A stretch of DNA of 64,000 nucleotides, taken from positions 62,001 through 126,000 of the forward strand of contig JAEHOE010000187.1 in NCBI GenBank assembly GCA_016858145.1, given 5' to 3'. The stretch comes from Edaphochlamys debaryana. Lineage: Eukaryota; Chlorophyta; Chlorophyceae; Chlamydomonadales. Below are positions 12,741-25,500 of the stretch, piece after piece (positions within the stretch are counted from its first letter, which is position 1; each line of letters begins with the position of its first letter). The notes beneath the pieces are model-generated. The model did no database searches and was not told the DNA's origin. It worked only from the letters and a program-made list of their open reading frames with translations. Position numbers and translations under genes: made by a program.

Positions 12741-15700
12741 ATGCAGCGATACGAGTACATTGGTCAAGCGGGCTCTGGTGCATATGGACAGGCGAGTCAG
12801 CGTCTCCAGGGAGCGGCCCGGCATGTGCGGAGCTGCCATGCCGCAAAGCGCTCCGTCGCGCCCCTTCACCAGCGCTATGTAGCTAGGTAGCTGGACGCTA
12901 AGCATCAACTCTTTCGCGTATGTTGCAGGTTTGGATGTGTCGTGTCCGCAGCTTGGAGGGTGAATCGGGGGAGCCAGACGTCGCGGGCCTCACAGAAGGC
13001 CAGCTCGTGGCCTGCAAGGTCTTCAAGTCAGCTCACACGGACAAGGAGGTGGGCACACAAATTGAAATTACGACGGTGGTTGGGAGCAATGTCTGCGTGC
13101 CGGCGCTTCGCTGTTTCTGTTTTCGCATACTACCAGCAACCATGCGGCCACTGTTGGCCTGTCGTGTCGAGGCAACGAGGTAAACGCAGCAGAGCGGAGC
13201 CAGCAGGCAGATGGCCCCCACAGTCGCCCTTGCGCAAGCGCACCGTTTCGCAGAGCCAGCATGATTAGCCTTGGTGTTCGTCGAAGCCACTACATGGAGC
13301 ACTGTGGAGGCGACAGATCCTACGGCGAAACCAGGAAAGCGGCGTTTCCCACCAACTTGTTTCGGTCGCGTCCTTTGGCGTCCTCTTCGGCGCGACCCCC
13401 CCCCCCCCCGGCCCCCACACAGGCACAGGCATTCTGCGTCGGCCAACATAATGCGACGCCAGTCACCGCGGCACTACGCCCCGTTGTCTATAATAACCCC
13501 GGCCCCCACAAGTTCCAGCCTATCAAGTCAGCAAGAACGCAAACGTGTACTCAAACACTCTGAGCTGGTCCCCGCCCTGTAGGACGGGCTCCACGGTCGG
13601 CCCCGTGCCTGTTGAGCAGTAATACCGTAAGCAAGCCCGTTGCCCCTCCTCTCCCCCCCCAGATCATGCGCCTGGCCCTGCGCGAGGTGCGCATGCTCAA
13701 GGCCGTGAGCCACACCAACTGCGTCAAGCTGCTGGACGCGTTCAGGAGCAAGAGCGGCAAGGTCTATCTCATCTTTGGTGAGGGGCAATGGGCGAGGGCA
13801 GCGGCGGAGGCGAGAGCCAAACGGTGCAGGCAGCACCTCTGGGAGCGGCAGGGCAGTGGCGGGGGAGGCACCGGGGGGAGGCACTGACGCAAAGGGGAGG
13901 TTACTGTCCAGGCCCTGCATAGCAAGCGGCACCTGCTGGAGATAGATCCCACGAAGGTCGTCGCCCCGCTGTTGCTTGTGCTATTTGCAGTCGCGCACAG
14001 TGGACATCGACGGCATACAGGCCCTTCACCCTGCCTGCTGACTTGTCGTATCCACTCCTTGCGCCCCCACCCCCGCCCCCTGCAGAGTACGTGGAGGGCT
14101 CTGCCTACAAGGAGCTCACCATTCACCGCCAGGGCCTTCCGCCGCAGAACCTCAAGCTCCTGGCCTTCCAGCTGTGCCTCTCGCTGAGATACCTGCACAG
14201 CGAGAAGGTAGGGCCGGGGGATTGGGCATTGGGAGGGGGGCGTGGCGAGTGGGGAGTGGGGAGTGGGAATGGGAGGTGGCTACGGCGTGCTTCCGTTGGG
14301 AAACCCTACCCACGAACTTCAATCCCCCGCCCCGCCCTCCCCAGATGGTCCACCGCGACCTCAAGCCCGCCAACATCCTGATTGACGACGCGGGGGTGGT
14401 GAAGCTGTGCGACTTTGGCTTCGCGCGCTTCACCAACTGCGCCGACCCCCGGGACGCGGAGCGCATGAGCAGCTACGTGGTCACACGATGGTGGGGGGGA
14501 GGGAGGGGCAGGGGAGGGAGAGGGAAGAAAGTTGGGGGCTGCAGAGCTGTACAAAAGGCAGGGACGGCCCCCTCAAACATCGAAGTCCTCGCTGCGTGCA
14601 GGTACCGTGCCCCCGAGGTGCTCCTGAGCATGGAGTACGGCCCGGCGGCAGGTGGGCGGGGCGCGGGGAGGGCGGGGCAGAGGCGGGGGCGCATCCATGT
14701 TTGCCTAGTCACTGACAGCTCCTCTCCCCTCCCCTTACGTCAGACATTTGGGCCATGGGCTGCACCATCGCTGAGCTGGCCATGGGGGAGCCGCTCATGC
14801 CAGGTGGGGGGGGCTGTGTGGAGGTGTTGGGGGTGCTGGGGGCCTGGGGGGGGAGTGGGTCCGCTGAGGGGTGGAATAAACGAGCTGCCGCGACCCGCCC
14901 CCACCCCCAGGCACCTCGACGGTGGACCAGCTGTGGCGCATCATGCGCATCTTCGGGGGCCTCCCCCCCGCCATGGCCGCCCGCTGCCTGGACGACGAGC
15001 GGCTGGCGGCGCTGCGGGTGCCGCCGCGGGGGCGCACGCTGGCGCAGCGGCTGTCCCGCCTGGGGCCCCGCATGGTGCAGTTCCTGGAGGCGTGCCTGCG
15101 CCTGGAGCCGCGCTCCCGCCCCACCGCGGACGAGCTGCTGAGGATGGTGGGTGCTTTGGACGGGGGCTGTTGGGGGTTTGACTCGGGGCCGGTGCCGGTA
15201 CTCGGGGGCCGGTAGGATGAAAGTTTTAGGGCTTACAATGCACGCGCCCTTGTAAATCCCCCTCCCCCACGCAGCCCTACTTCTTCGAGATCCCCTCCCT
15301 GGTGGTGGCCACGCCCCTGGAGGAGCACGTGATGCGGGAGCTGGCATCGCCGGGGGGACCGCCCAAGCCGCTTCAACCCACTGCCCCCGTAGCGGCAGCC
15401 CCCCCCGCGGCGAGGCTGGCGGCGCAGCAGGCGGCCGCCGATACGGACATGGCAGAGGCCTCACCCAGGCAAACCCAGGCTCAAGCACAGGCCCAGGCCC
15501 AGGCCCAGGAGGCCCCGGTCCAGGCCCAGGCTCAGGTCCAGGCCCAGGAGGCCCAGGAGGCCCAGGAGCCCAGCCGCTTCCAGCTGGCGCTGCACGAGCA
15601 GGCGGACCGGGCCGCAGCCGCAGCCGCCGCCCGTTCCGCCGCGTCCTTCTCTCAGCAGCAGGCGGGGGTCAGCGTGGGGGCGCTGTGCGGGGTGGAGGCG

Positions 15701-18700
15701 GAGGCGGAATCGCAGCACGCCGAGGCCTCTGCGCCCGGCACACCCAGCACGCCTGCCGGCGCCGACGCCGCTGCAGGCACCAACAGCAGCGTCAAGCGCG
15801 GCGCCTCGGAGCCCTGCGCCGTGCTCTGCGACGACGCGCTCACGCCCCGCTCCGCCCCCGCACCGCCCGGGCTGGCGGCCTCCGCTCTGAGCGCCTGCGT
15901 GGGCGGCCCCGAGGCCACCAGTGGCCCCTCGCCCTCCCCCCCCGGCAGCACCCGCGGGGGGCTGGAGCCCGGCTGCTCCCCCGGACGCGGCCCGCTGGCC
16001 CCCACCACCCCCGACGCCGCCCCCGCCGACTCCGCCCCCGCGCACCCCCCCCTGGGCGCCTTGCACTCCCGCGCCACCAGCGGCGGCTTCGACCCCGCCG
16101 CCCTCACCGAGGCCGGCTGCACCACAGCCCACGGCAGCGCGGGCTGCGGCGTGAGCCTGGGCGGCGGCCTCCTGCCTGCCACCACCACGTCAGGCTACGG
16201 CCTGGGCGACGCCCTGGGCCTCGGCCTCGGGGAACAGTCATCGGCGGCGGCGGCGGCGGCGGGGGTGGCGGCGCGGCAGGACCTGCTGCAGCCGCACCTG
16301 GCGGCAGCGGCGGCCAGTGACGACCCCGGTCCCGGCAGCCTGTCGCTGAAGCTGGCGGGCAGCCGCCGTGAGGCGGAGGCCGCGCACGCCAGCACCGGCG
16401 GCCGGGCGCAGGGCAGCATGCCGGGCAACCAGCCCTCGCTGCAGGGCTGGGCGGGGTCGCACACGGCCGACGGGCACGCGGTGGGCGTGCTGGCACTGGC
16501 CGCGGAGGCGGCCGGGCCCCGGGGCGGCGGCGCCGCACCCGCGCCGCTGGGGCAGTCTTACGCGGAGATGGAGGCGGCCGTGTCGCTCACCCCCCACCCG
16601 CCACTGGAGGCGCGGTCCAGCAAGCGCCTGGGCAGCGGCACGGTGCCCAGCCTGGGCGGCAGCGCGCCCTCCAGCACCGTCGGCGGCAGCGGCCCCGGCA
16701 CGGGCCCCGGCACGGGCAGCACGGGCTCGTCCACGCTGCGCAAGGTCCGGGCGCTGGCCAATACCGCCGAGGTGGCCCGCTGCCGGGCCGAGTTCCTGGA
16801 GGCGGAGCAGGCGGCGGCGGCGGGGGCGGCCGCCTCAGTGGCGCCGCAGCTGCCGGGCGCGGGCTACGCCGCCGCCGCCGCGCTGGCCGCTGGCGAGCCC
16901 GCCACCCTGGTGCTGCCGCAGGGGCCCCCGCCCACACAGATGACGCAGCTGGTGCTGGCGCAGGCCGGGGCCGGGGCGCCGCCCGCGGTGCCACTGGCGG
17001 CCTTCTTGTCCGCCGGCTCCCGCCGCGGCGCCGACGTGGGCGGCTTCTTCGGCGCCAGCGTGCCGCTGCCCAGGATCGACGCGGGCGGCCGCAGGCCGGG
17101 GGCAGGGCCCGGGGCGGGGGGGGGGCACTCGCCGCTGCGCGCCGCCGAGGCCTCCTCCTGCGCCCTGCCGCTGCCGCTGCCGCTGCCCGCGCACCCGCCG
17201 CCGCTGCCAACCGCCGCCGCCGGCTCCTCGCAGTCCTGCACTGCGCGCGCCAGCCCCTTCTCGGTGCGCTCCGCGGGCTCACGCGGGCAGCTGCTGCTGT
17301 CAGCCGACCTCACGGCTGCCGTTGCGGGCGCGAGCGAGGGGGGGCCTGCGGGCGCCACGGGCCCCGCTGCGGCGCTCAGCTCGTGCGCCAGCGGCCCCTT
17401 CTTCCTGGCCACCAGCAACGACCTCTACGTGAGCCATTGGGGGGGGAAAGGGGCCAGAGAGCTTGTTTTCTCCATGTGCTCAGGGGTGGGTGGGTGTGCT
17501 CGGAGTTGTCGGGGGAGAGCAGTGACCGAGACAGGGTATTTGGGGGACATTGCTGGAGAGCAGGTCGGGGGAACACAGGCAGCCATACTTCAGGAGGCGG
17601 CCCCGCTGACCCTCCATCTCCCTCCCTCCCCCTCCCTCCCCGCTCGCCCCCAGGTGGACCTGTGCGAGGTGGGCACCCCCACCGGCGCCCCCTCGCTCCC
17701 CCCCGCCGCCGGCACCGTGCTGCCGCACCGCCGCCCCCCGCCCCTCTCCCGGATGCCCTCCAACCCACTGTCCAGCTGCGGCTCGCAGCTGTCCGGTGCC
17801 TGGTCGCCCTGCCTGCTGCCGCACGGCGCCTCCCTCTCGCAGCTGCCGCTGGAGCCGCAGTACCACAGCGCACTGGGCCTGGGCGGCTACTCCAGCGGAG
17901 GCCTGTCGCCGGCCGCCGCCAACCGCAGCGCCTCGGGCTTCGCCTCCTCCGTCGGGGGGGGCCGCGCCACCTCGCCCGCGCCCACGCCCCCGGGCGCCCA
18001 CAGCGCTGTCTCCATGACGGCCGTCACGGGGGGCCCCCATCCCCTCCACGCCCATCACCACCACCACCACCACCACCACCGCATCGTAGCGCTCAAGGAG
18101 CGCCGCACCGCCTCCGGCACCCTGGGGCCGCTGCACCTGGGCCCCGCGCACGCCACCGCCAGCGGAGGCAGCAGCCCCGGCGGCGCGGCCCACCACCCGC
18201 CGCTGCGCCACGTCAGCACGGCGGGCGGGTACGGCGGCATAGGGTCGTACGGCTTTACGGCAGTGGAGACGGCACCGGTGCAGGTGGGGCAGTACGCGCG
18301 GCGCGCCACGCCCAGCATGCCCGGCAGCATGCCTGGCAGCCCCGGCACCGGCGTGGGGATGTACGGCTCCGGCGGCGGCGCCTACGCATCGGCCGGCGGC
18401 GCTTACGGCTCCGCCGGCGGCGCTTACGGCTCTGCCGGCGGCGTGGCGGCGGTTGGCGCCGTGGGCAGTGTGTCGGCGCACGTGGGCATGTCGCTGGGCG
18501 GCCTCAGCCTCAGCGGCGACGCCACCGGCTGCCGCCTGCTCCCCGACGGCAGCCTGCAAGGGGGCGGCGGCGGTGGGCGGCTGGGGGGGCACGTGCTGGC
18601 CGGCCTGACCAGGCGAGTGGGACCTGCGGCGGGGGCGGGGAGGGGCTGCTGGAAGGGGGCAGCTGTGGCGACTCCTTCCGCCCTGGCTTACTTGCGGTCC

Positions 18701-19775
18701 TTGCAGCACATGCGCCTCCTACCACTGTCCTGACCCGGCCCCTCCGCCTCCCCCCTCCCCCCGCAGCCTGCCGGTGGCCTGTGAGGCCGGCGGCATGGGC
18801 CAGTGGGTGTGCACCCCCGCCGCCTGGGACCCAGCGGAGCGCAGCAACGGCCCCCGCGACGCAGCCAGCGGCGGCAGCGCGGCCAGCCTGGGCAGCAGCG
18901 CTCACACGCCGCTGGGCTCGGGCCCGCTGACGCGGCTGGGCTCGGGCGGGCGGCACGGACTGCTCCTGCCCGCGCCCATCTCCATCCCCGGCGCCTCCTC
19001 CTCCGCGCACGGCTCCGACCCGGGCGCCGACCTGCCCCGCTCCCCCCGCACCAACCGCCTCCTGGCGCAGTCCAAGTCCTCCCGCCTCGCGCAGGCAGCC
19101 TCCGCGGGCGGCGGCGTCTGGGCCGCCACCCCGCCCGGCGCGGGCGCGAGCACGGGCGGCGGCGGCGGCCTGGACGTGTCCCCCGCCCGCGTGCCCAGCA
19201 GCCCCCGCATCGCGGGCCGCCTCACGCTGGCGCACGCGGCGTCGCTCAACCGCTGCGGCTCCAAGCCCGGCACCGCGTCGCCGTGGGCGGTGCCGGAGGA
19301 CGAGGAGGGCGAGGACGAGGCCGCCGCCGCCGCCGCCGCCACCGCCCCCGCCAACGTGCTGGCGGGCCGCGGCACCTGCGGCGGCGACAGCGCCGAGAGC
19401 GCCCACGGCCGCCTGATCAGCGACGGCGGAGCGGCCCCCGCGGGGGCGGCCTCGGCGGCGGGCAGCGCCAGCGCCAGCGCCAGCGGCCTGCCCCGCCCCG
19501 GCTCGGGGCGGCTGTCGCTGCACCTGCCCCGCCTGGGCGGCTCCTCGCGGGCGGCCTCCAGCAGCGACGGCGGCGCGCTGCCCCGCACCGGCTCCACCAG
19601 CGAGGCGGGCAGCGACGGCAGCAAGGCCGCACAGAGCCTGCTGCAGCGCGCCAAGGGCAAGCTCAAGCGCATCTTCACGGGCTCGCGCGTCAGCGGGGGT
19701 TCCGGGGAGCGGGCCAGCGTGCACGGCGGAGAGCGCCTCAGCAGCGGCGGCGGTGAGCCGGCCGGCAGGGCCTGA
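12741..19775 (+). CDS. CDKL-type Ser/Thr protein kinase with long disordered tail (paralogue B)
   Basis: Complete paralogue of kinase A, 1,673 residues. Exons: 12741-12791, 12929-13048, 13663-13777, 14086-14207, 14345-14490, 14602-14651, 14744-14803, 14911-15146, 15275-17428, 17654-18612, 18767-19775. The start ATG opens directly onto the glycine loop, as in CDKL and CDK kinases. Catalytic residues: GSGAYG loop 11-16, Lys47, Glu65, HRD 139-141, DFG 159-161, activation segment S178-S-Y180 before TRWYR. The domain ends near residue 305. The tail has QA repeats near 15470, ten consecutive His codons near 18053-18082, GGAYGSA repeats near 18380-18440, and a C-terminal [14 protein letters not shown] helix. 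Introns 1 and 10 start with GC; for intron 10 only the GC donor keeps the frame. Both genes encode all catalytic residues, so both are predicted active. Substrate and location are unknown. Confidence 0.88.
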
Positions 19776-22551
19776 GCGGCCGCGGGATGAACGGGCCGGG
19801 GCTGGCTCCCGCCTCTCTTTCAGCGAATCGGCCGCACGGCGGGGTGAGGTGGGAGTTGGGACTAGGCCCCGCGGTGAGCAGGCTGTGGCAGAGGCAGGCG
19901 CCCATACATATTGTGCCCGCCACACGAGAGTGAGCGGTCGAGAGGTGCGTGGGGGCGCAGGCCCAGGCCGTGGGCTGTGCCTCGAGAGAGCTAGGTATGG
20001 GGCAGGTTGGGTTGCTGGGTGGCGCGGTGGTAGGGCTACAACCCCTGTGGGGGCATACGTGGGCCGAAGCGGGCCCTTGTCGGGGCGCGGATGAGGGGGG
20101 CGTGCTGCGCAGCGGCCATGGTATGAGCTATTCAGTCCGAGCCGGAGCTGGCGTGCGCACGCACTCGTGTCGATGCGGGCAGCGTTGTTGGGGCTACCTA
20201 ATGCTAATTGTGACTGCTCATTCCGGGCTTGGCCCTTTTATGGATCCGAGTATATCTGTGTGGGGACTGGGGAGGAATTCGAAGCCGGGTTTGCAGCCCG
20301 CATTGGTCTCATCCACTTACCGTACCGGCGTTGACGGGGACAGCAAGGCTAGGACCTGCCTAAGGCGAGGCAGAGCCACCAGGAACCGGTACAAAGCAAC
20401 AGCGCCCGCACTCGGGCATTAGTTCCTCGAGCTCGACAAGGGCACGGCTGCGGTACGGAAGCCTGAATCAGCTCCGTGGGTTTCTGTCCCGGGTTCTCGA
20501 CGCCTACTTGCACGAAGGGTGCGAGCTGGACGGCTTTCAAGAAGGGTTGCGCTGGGCATTGGTGCAGTTCTTATTATCCAGGTCGATTTGGCTCAATTGA
20601 TAGCATCAGTTGTTGCATTGCACGTTGCATGCGGCTTCTGGGGGCCCGGCTGGGAGGATGGGACGTTGGTCCGGTGCTGCGTGTGTCTGTCCGTCTTTCT
20701 GTCTTTGTGTGTCTAGTCCCTCCGTTGTAGCCAAGTGAATAAGCGGGTGGAGTCCGGGCAAGCGCTGCCGTCAGCTGCTGGAACCCGGACACCCCTGGCC
20801 TCGGCGGAAAGCCCTTGCAGGGGCAGTGCGGGGCAGGATGGGGTGCGGCGTGGACAAGGGCTGGCGCCCGCTGTGAGAGCGGGCGGCCAAAGGGCGTTTC
20901 AATATGTGCGAGGAGGGATACGCGGTAAGCAAAAAAGGCTCACGCCCCGCAACCCGAATTGGCTGACGTGGGCTTTCGGCGCAGGCGCCCCCCGCCCTTG
21001 ACATTGTGCGCGTTTGATGGCTTCATGCACTTGATGCTGCCTTTGTATGCTGTGAAGAGTGTGGAATGACTGTGGGCGGGTTGCGCCCCCGTGCGCTGTT
21101 GACTCTCTCTGTCCCCACCGGCCGGTCCTGCCGGGCCGCAGGGCCGTGCCACCGTGGGCCCAACCTGCGCATCCCGGGCGGGCATTCCGCACCCCGGGTA
21201 CTCATCAACGGCTGCCAAAGAAACATCGCGCTGCGACGTTTGCCCGCCTGTCTGGCGGCGTCACTGACGTGCACTGCATCGTACTTAATGCGCCGTTGGA
21301 CGGTTGGAGGATTGGAGGATTGGCTGTGGGCAGTTGTTGGGGGCGTGGAGCTCTGAGGGCGGGCGGCAGGCCATCGCATGGAAGACCGGGGCGAAGGGAG
21401 GTCCTTGAATCGCTGTGTTGCTCTTGTCACGTATGCACTGCTGAAGTGCCGGTAGGTAGCGTAGATAATGTAACTTGGCTGTCAGGCAACCAGAAGTCCA
21501 AGCTTGAAGCGAGCAGGGATGAGGTCTGCACCAATGGGTCCCGGCTCCACCGGATGGGTTGGGGGTTCGGGAGGCGGGACCACCCTCGCTGTACCACAGG
21601 GATTTGCCGCATCCACGGGAGATGCTTCATAGAGTTCATACCCACGGTTCGTCGCTCCCCAACCCTCCACAACACCTTCCGTCTCACGCCACTGTTGCTA
21701 TCTTAGTGCGGAAGTGCGGGGGAGTGAGGCCATCCCGCACTTTTGGTGACGGAAAGAGCCCTCAAGTGCGGAGCTCCCGCACTTTCGTAGCAAAGTTTGG
21801 TTACGAGTGCGGCCCGCGCCGGCACTTTTTTGACCCTTCTGGCGGCTTAAGTGCGGGGGCCCCTCAACCCCTGGGGGGCCCACCGAACGGGTGCGGCCAG
21901 CAGGACAGGCAGTCCCCTGCCCACCCCCACCGTCCAGCCCGCATCACACGCACTTGCAGCATGCACTACGGGGTTGCTGCCAGGCAGACTCATTCGCTTG
22001 AAACAGGCCTTCAGAACGCCGCGCCCTCCGCTACACTCCATCGCACTCTCCCGCACTTCTGTGCGGCAAGAGCTTGCCAAGTGCGGCCGCACGTTTTGGG
22101 CCGCCAAGGGCCACGAAGTGCGGCCCGCTTTCGCACTTTTGGGCTTGGACCCGAGGTCCGCGTGCGGGACCTCCCGCACTTCGGCCCAGGGAAGATAGCA
22201 ACGCTGACGCCACATTGTTGCCTCGAAGATGTCACTGCACATCTCGGAGAAGTGCACGGAGGGGAAGAGGGAAAACGCCTGGGGGGAGGCCGGGGAGAGA
22301 CGGGGGGAGCTAGCGCAATGTCGAACGGCCCGGTGTGTTTCGCGCGGACCACGGGCCCACAAAGATTTGTGACGCGATGCGCTGACACTTGCCGGTATCG
22401 CGAAACGAAAGCAAGGATTTCAGCAAGCGAACGTGAGCACTCCCGGAGGGCAATCCTCACCAATTCCTCCGACCATCGCGCGAACTGCACTGCCGCGTAG
22501 ATCTTTAGGCAGGCGGGCCCGTGAGCTGAGGAGCCCTACCTGCTGGGCTTG
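19776..22551. other. Intergenic region between kinase B and the mTERF-like gene
   Basis: No gene can be supported. Open frames on both strands are short and lack domains or plausible splicing. The right part (21.7-22.2 kb) carries the clustered GTGCGG/CCGCAC motif described separately. Base composition is noticeably less GC-rich than the flanking exons. Confidence 0.4.
21706..22179. repeat. Cluster of GTGCGG / CCGCAC motifs
   Basis: Within 474 bases GTGCGG occurs ten times (21706, 21714, 21766, 21807, 21851, 21891, 22061, 22081, 22118, 22162) and its complement CCGCAC five times (21735, 21777, 22051, 22087, 22174). Nine copies extend to AAGTGCGG or CCGCACTT. Several face each other closely, for example 22081/22087 and 22162/22174, making short inverted repeats. 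The cluster ends about 370 bases before the mTERF-like start codon. It could be a protein-binding array, a repeat remnant or a structured DNA element; which one is unknown. Confidence 0.75.
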
Positions 22552-25500
22552 ATGGCTGCGATGTCGGCGCTCTCGCCAGCGAGCACGGGGTTGCCGCAAG
22601 CACCAACGCCCGACCTTCGCCGATGCGGTCTGCGTGCGTCGGCTTTGGTGCCTCTTCGGCCAGCCCTCTCGTCGGGAGTTGTGGCCCGGGCTACAACAGT
22701 TGCCAGCGGGAGGCTTGCAGTCGGCGAGCAGCGGCGCGATAGAGCCGCTTGGGCTGACCGTGAGGCCAGCAAACACCGCTACGACTCTGCCAAGGCCAAG
22801 CGCTCGAGCGAGCAACTGCTGGAGCGGCTCCTCGACCTCGACGCGGATGATGATGCGACAGGCGATGAGCGCCTGCAGAGCAACGCCCTGGCCAGCAGCA
22901 GCGGCAGATCCAGCTGGGCTAACAACGCGGTATGGCGCCGCGTGGGTCCAGGTCCCGGCGCCGTCCCGCCCGGCCCCGAGGTGTTGCTCGGGCTGCTGCG
23001 CCAGACGGAGGCCCGGCGCCGGCTCCTGCGGGAGCTAGACCTCAGCAGCCCCAGCGCGGGTGAGCTGCCCGGGGGGGCTTAGACCGGGCAGGTAGCTGTA
23101 CTGGACTGGGGAGCCCTTTCAAGCACAAGGGGGTGCTGGGGAGGGCCTCGTGCGGCCGTGTGTGTGGGGAGGCAATGGGTGTGCGGGTGCGGACTTGAAA
23201 CGGCCACCCCGCCTCACTCCAGAGAGCCTAGGCGCGGCCCCTGACCTCCTCCTCCCTCCCCTCCTGCTCCCCCCTCCCCTCAACCCCTCCCTCCGCCCCA
23301 GTCTCTGCTCGCGTGCTGCTGCTCTCCGAGCGCCTCGCCCTCGCCCCCGAGGCCCTGGCCGCAATGGCCCGCTCCTGCGGCCGCCTGCTGCGGGCGCGGC
23401 CCGAGGCGCTGGAGGCGGCGCTGGGGGCTCTGGCGGACGTGGTGGAGGCGCAGATGCAGGCCCAGGCCCAGGCCCAGGGGGGGAAGGGGCAGGGGCGCCC
23501 AGGCGGTAGAGCGGGGGCGCCCGGGGCCGAGCCGGGTGGCGCGCGGGGGTCCGCCGGGGGCAGGCCCTCGGACGCGGGGGCTCTGGGGGCCGCTGCGAGG
23601 GCGGCGGGCAGCGCCGGGCCCTCGGGGGCCGCGGGGGCTGCGCCGGGGCCCGGCGGGGGCGCGGGCGCGGGCGGTGCGGCGGCGGTGCGTGAGGCTGCCG
23701 AGGCGCTGTCCCGTGTGATGGCCACTGCCGCTCCGCAGCTGCTGCTGCTGCCGCCCGAGCGGCTGCGGCGGGGGGGCAGGGAGCTGGCGGCGGTGCTCAA
23801 GGCGCGGGGGGTGCAGGTGCGGGGGGCGGAGGGGGGGGGTGAAGTGAAGCCATGGCAGGGCCGTGGCACCCGCCCCTCACCGCCTCACGTCGCCCTCAAC
23901 CCGTCCGCCCGCTCCCCCTCCCCTCCCCCTCCCCCCCCCCAGGTTCTCCCCCTGCTGCAGGGCCGCCCCGACCTGCTGCTGCAGGGCCCCGCCTCGCTGG
24001 CCGCCAAGCTGGACGCACTGCCCACGGCGCTGGGGGGGCTGCCGCCGCGGAGGGTGAGGGAGCTGCTGGCCAAGTGCCCGGGGCTGCTCAGGAGGTGCGT
24101 GGGGAGGGCAGGGGAGAGCAGGGGAGAGACAGACCCAACACCCGTCCGGGGCTTGGCTCAGGGGTGGCATGGAGCTGCAGGGGCCCCCTGGGCGCATTCA
24201 GCCGGCAGCGCGCCCCATCCTGTAGCCCCAAGGCCCTCGCCCACTCGTCTCCCGGGCCCTTCGTGTACCCCCCCCAACCCCCCCGGCCGCCCTCCCCCGC
24301 AGGTCCCCCGCGCAGCTGTCCCGGCGCTACCGCCTGCTGCAGCAGCTCTTTGCCGTACCGCCCGCCTTCATGGCCGAGCTGGTGGGCCAGGAGCCGGCGG
24401 TGGTGGGCGGCTTCGGCGCCGCCACGCTGGCCGCCAAGTTCGACTCGCTGGCGGGCCGGTACGGCAGATTCGCGGATGACGTGGCGGACATGATCCTGGT
24501 GGACCCCTCTGTGCTCATCACGGCACTGCCCGTGCCGCCATCGGCCCCGGGCACGGGTTCGGGATCCGGGTCTGGATCTGGATCTGCCTCGGGCAGTGAG
24601 GAGGGCGGCGGCCGCGGCAGCCTCAGCAGCCTCGCCAGCCTGGCCAGCATGGACGCAGCGGACGCCGACGGCGCCGACGCAGCCGCCGCCGCCGCCGCTG
24701 TGGCCGCCGCCAGCGGCCGCCGCCGTCGCGGCGGCGCCAAGGGCGCTTCCTCCCCCCCCGCCCCCCCCACCCCCGCCCCCACCTCCGCGGTCCCGGTCCT
24801 GGACCGCGTGGTGGCGCTGGCGGGGGCCGCGGGCATCCCCCTGGGCTCGGCGCTGCGGCTGGTGGCAGCTGACGAGGCGGCGGCGGGGCTGAGCGGGGAG
24901 GAGGTGGCGGAGCGGCTGGGGGCGCTGGCGGAGGCGCTGGGGCTGGGCGGGGCCGAGGTGGCGGCGGCCGCTGCGTCTGCGCCCGGGCTGCTGCTGCTGG
25001 ACCGGGGGGCGCTGGCGGGGCGGCTGGCGGCGGTGGGGCGGCTGCTGCTGCCGCCGGAGGGGTCTGCGACGGGCGGGGGTCCGGGGGTGGGGTCCGGGGG
25101 AGTGCGGGGCGTGGAGGAGGTGCTGCGGGCGCACCCGGAGCTGCTGCTGCAGGTGGGGAGGGGGCTCGGTGGGGTGGCTGGGTTGGGGGCTTGCAGGGTT
25201 TGGCGGCAGGGGCTGGCAGGCGGGTGGTGGCATGTGTGAAGAATGGGGCTGGTGGAGCTGTCGCTACCCGAACCAAGCTCACCAAAGCCCTCCCCCACCC
25301 CCTACCCCGTCTCCCCCCCAGGACCCCGCCGAGCTGGAGGGCCGCCTGGCGGTGCTGTGTGAGCTGCTGCTGGCGCCCGGGCCGGGCCCTGGGGCGGAGG
25401 GGGGCGCCCTCTCCGCCCTGGCCGCGCGCCCCCCGCCGCCCCTGCCGCAGCCGCTGCCCGCCCGCCTGCTGGCGGCCGTGGGGGCGCAGCCCGGGGCGCT

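Noticed and set aside
17480..18709. A 409-codon minus-strand frame over the kinase B tail
   Set aside because: The same shadow effect. It crosses sense introns and has no homology-like motif.
21559..22500. A 313-codon plus-strand frame over the GTGCGG cluster
   Set aside because: The translation is compositionally odd and simply reads through the repeated motif. No start context, splice signals or domain.
22420..22815. A minus-strand frame opposite the mTERF-like first exon, as a possible divergent gene
   Set aside because: It lies wholly antisense to a transit-peptide-like exon that splices in phase, and has no features of its own.
24088..25298. Long minus-strand frames over the mTERF-like gene
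   Set aside because: Pro/Gln/Arg-rich translations without structure. The sense strand has in-phase exons with repeated helical motifs.
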